Positions 27,551 through 29,092 of a stretch of 29,092 bases of DNA are shown here, piece by piece; positions within the stretch are counted from its first letter, which is position 1; every line of letters begins with the position of its first letter. Position numbers and translations under genes: made by a program. The notes beneath the pieces are model-generated. The model saw only the letters and a program-made list of their open reading frames with translations. It made no database searches and was not told the origin of the DNA. Source of the DNA: Actinophytocola sp036555685 (GTDB taxonomy: Bacteria; Actinomycetota; Actinomycetes; Mycobacteriales; Pseudonocardiaceae); the NCBI RefSeq assembly GCF_036555685.1, contig NZ_DATBKY010000182.1, positions 1 to 29,092 of the forward strand, read 5' to 3'.

Positions 27551-28665
27551 CACTCGATCTGCCGGGCGCCGTACCGCCGCCGGAGGGCTCGCCGGACCAG
27601 GGCGTGCCGTGGCACTTCGGCGACCCGTTCGCCGAGCAGCGGACCGCCGCGCGCAAGGTCGCGGTCGTGGACCGCGCACACCGGGAGGTAGTCGCGGTCA
27701 CCGGCGAGGAACGGTTGTCCTGGCTGCACCTGGTGATCTCGCAGCACGTGAGCGAGCTGCCCGTGAACACCGGGACCGAGGCGCTCGTGCTCGACAGCCA
27801 GGGCCGGATCGACGCGCACATGGTGCTCGCCTACGCGAGCGGCGCGGACGGCGAGACCGTCTGGCTGGACACCGACCCCGGCGCGGTCGCGACCGGCGCG
27901 CGCGGCGGGCGGGTGCCGCTGCTGGAGTACCTCGAGTCGATGGTCTTCTGGTCGAAGGTGACCCCGCGTAACGCCACGGCCGAGCGAGCCGTGCTGTCGG
28001 TCGTCGGCCCGGAGGCGCCCGAACTGCTGGCCGCCGCGGGACTCCCGCTGCCCGGGAGCCCGTACGGCGTCGCGGCGAGCTCGGACGTCATCGTCCGGCG
28101 GATGCCCTGGCCCGGCGCGGTCGCCGCCGACCTGCTGGTGCCACGGCCACTGCTCGCCGCCTGGTGGTCGCGGCTGACCGAGGCGGGCGCCCGGCCGATG
28201 GGCTCGTGGGGTTTCGAGGCGCTGCGCGTCGAGGCCGCGCGGCCGCGGGTCGGCGTGGACACCGACGACCGCGCGATCCCGCACGAGGTCGGCTGGGTGC
28301 ACGTGGCCGCGCACGTCGCGAAGGGCTGCTATCGCGGGCAGGAGACGGTCTCGAAGGTGCACAACGTGGGCCGCCCGCCGCGCCGCATGCTGCTGTTGCA
28401 CCTGGACGGTTCACCGGAGGTGCTGCCGGAGACCGGCGACCCGGTGGTGCTCGGCGAACGAACCGTGGGGCGGGTCGGGTCCGTCGCCCAGCACCACGAG
28501 CTCGGCCCGATCGCGCTCGCGCTGGTCAAGTACTCCGTGCCGCTGGACGCCGAGTTGCTGGCCGGCACCGGGGACCGCGTCGTGCAGGCGGCGATCGACC
28601 CGGACGTGGTGCCGGAGGCGACCCCGGGGCTCGGTCGCGAGGCTGCTCGGCGGCTTCGCGGCTGA
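27547..28665 (+). CDS. ygfZ: YgfZ/GcvT-like folate-binding protein
   Basis: YgfZ proteins use tetrahydrofolate to support assembly or repair of certain iron-sulfur enzymes; cytoplasmic. The 372-residue protein resembles the GcvT fold: VDRAHREVVAVTGEERLSWL at the start, folate-site region in VLDSQGRIDAHMVL, and the family signature KGCYRGQETVSKVHNVG with invariant Cys261, followed by the C-terminal barrel (LLLHLDGSPEV, GRVGSVAQHHELGPIALALV). The GTG start overlaps the Fur-type stop (GTGA), so the two are co-translated. Because YgfZ works in iron-sulfur metabolism, coupling with a metal regulator makes functional sense. Its folate dependence may also explain the closeness to pabC. Confidence 0.92.
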   Translation: MTLDLPGAVPPPEGSPDQGVPWHFGDPFAEQRTAARKVAVVDRAHREVVAVTGEERLSWLHLVISQHVSELPVNTGTEALVLDSQGRIDAHMVLAYASGADGETVWLDTDPGAVATGARGGRVPLLEYLESMVFWSKVTPRNATAERAVLSVVGPEAPELLAAAGLPLPGSPYGVAASSDVIVRRMPWPGAVAADLLVPRPLLAAWWSRLTEAGARPMGSWGFEALRVEAARPRVGVDTDDRAIPHEVGWVHVAAHVAKGCYRGQETVSKVHNVGRPPRRMLLLHLDGSPEVLPETGDPVVLGERTVGRVGSVAQHHELGPIALALVKYSVPLDAELLAGTGDRVVQAAIDPDVVPEATPGLGREAARRLRG

Positions 28666-28666
28666 C

Positions 28667-28672
28667 TAGCAT
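28667..28672 (+). promoter_or_regulatory. -10 box of the DUF849 gene (leaderless)
   Basis: TAGCAT begins 1 nt after the ygfZ stop and is followed by 8 nt and the ATG. The gene appears to have its own leaderless promoter despite lying only 15 bp behind ygfZ. Confidence 0.5.
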
Positions 28673-28680
28673 CACGGTCC

Positions 28681-29092
28681 ATGACAGGGACCCTGATCAC
28701 CGTCGCGCCGACGGGCGCCGAGCACGCCAAGGCCGACGTGCCGAACCTGCCGGTCACCCTCGAGGAGCTGGTCGCCGAGGCGAAGGCCTGCGAGGCGGCG
28801 GGCGCCGGCATGATCCACGTCCACATCCGGGGCGCGGACGCGACGCCGACGCTCGACCTGCGGCGGCTCGAGGACACCGTGGCCGCGTTGCGCGCGGAGA
28901 CGAACCTGGTGGTCCAGCTGTCGACGGGCGGCGCGGTGACCGACCCGGAGGCCGACCGGCTGCGCGTGCTCGAGGCGCTCCCCGACTCGGCCTCCTGCAC
29001 GATGGGCACGGTCAACTTCGGCGACGACGTGTTCATGAACCGGTGGGAGTTCATCGTCGAGCTGCACAAGCGGATGCGGGAGCGCGGCATCG
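28681..29092 (+). CDS. Beta-keto acid cleavage enzyme (BKACE, DUF849), 5' part only
   Basis: The frame runs off the right edge after 137 codons; full members have about 270-300 residues. It starts MTGTLITVAPTGAEHAKADV and shows the TIM-barrel family marks: LEELVAEAKACEAAGAGMIH leading into HVHIR (the metal-binding HxH), VVQLSTGGAVTDPEADRLRV, and ASCTMGTVNFGDDVFMN. BKACE enzymes condense a beta-keto acid with acetyl-CoA using zinc; the best known is 3-keto-5-aminohexanoate cleavage enzyme of lysine fermentation, but members act on many substrates and the pocket residues needed to tell them apart are not all in view. The ATG at 28681 has a leaderless -10. Confidence 0.88.
   Translation, partial: MTGTLITVAPTGAEHAKADVPNLPVTLEELVAEAKACEAAGAGMIHVHIRGADATPTLDLRRLEDTVAALRAETNLVVQLSTGGAVTDPEADRLRVLEALPDSASCTMGTVNFGDDVFMNRWEFIVELHKRMRERGI

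Overview
The window comes from a high-GC actinomycete, most likely a member of the Pseudonocardiaceae such as Amycolatopsis. The signs are GC-rich third codon positions, frequent GTG starts, a mycothiol synthase, a GlnR-type orphan regulator, ESX/PPE-type accessory proteins, and many start codons placed 6-8 nt after a TAnnnT -10 box (leaderless genes). The genus is inferred; no rRNA or marker search was possible.

Layout. 1-4.3 kb: the 3' end of an Asp/Gly-rich (DGDG) protein; a convergent four-helix membrane protein (DUF6328-like); a divergent ArsR regulator/MFS transporter pair; and dusB. 4.3-9.8 kb: a small lipoprotein; a TPR-like/GGDEF protein behind a structured 5' leader; and a 1219-residue LytR-CpsA-Psr (LCP) protein with a very long Gly/Pro-rich cytoplasmic tail. 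9.8-18.5 kb: the phosphate block, phoU (+) and pstSCAB (-), each behind a matching PHO box, with a four-gene ESX accessory operon (helical substrate, DUF3558 lipoprotein, PPE-like protein, EspG) between them. 18.5-20.4 kb: mshD, a broken DinB/DUF664 gene, and glnR. 20.4-25.3 kb: an alpha/beta hydrolase-lmeA-thioredoxin operon, then a sulfur operon (Cys-containing leader peptide, DUF4395, rhodanese, DUF1416), a 33-residue membrane peptide and a nitrobindin. 25.3-29.1 kb: a cysteine-motif protein of unknown role and pabC (-), divergent from a Nur-like Fur regulator and ygfZ (+), then the 5' part of a beta-keto acid cleavage enzyme (DUF849).

From memory, the backbone dusB-LCP-phoU-pst-mshD-glnR-lmeA-thiX-cysA-sseC-nitrobindin-pabC is collinear with Mycobacterium tuberculosis Rv0823c to Rv0812, read backwards. 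The ESX islet, GGDEF gene, lipoprotein, hydrolase, DUF4395 and cysteine-motif protein therefore look like lineage-specific additions. The locus combines phosphate uptake (pst/phoU), nitrogen control (glnR), thiol and sulfur chemistry (mshD, rhodanese, thioredoxin, leader peptide) and envelope assembly (LCP, LmeA). No rRNA, tRNA, CRISPR array, insertion sequence or prophage gene was seen.
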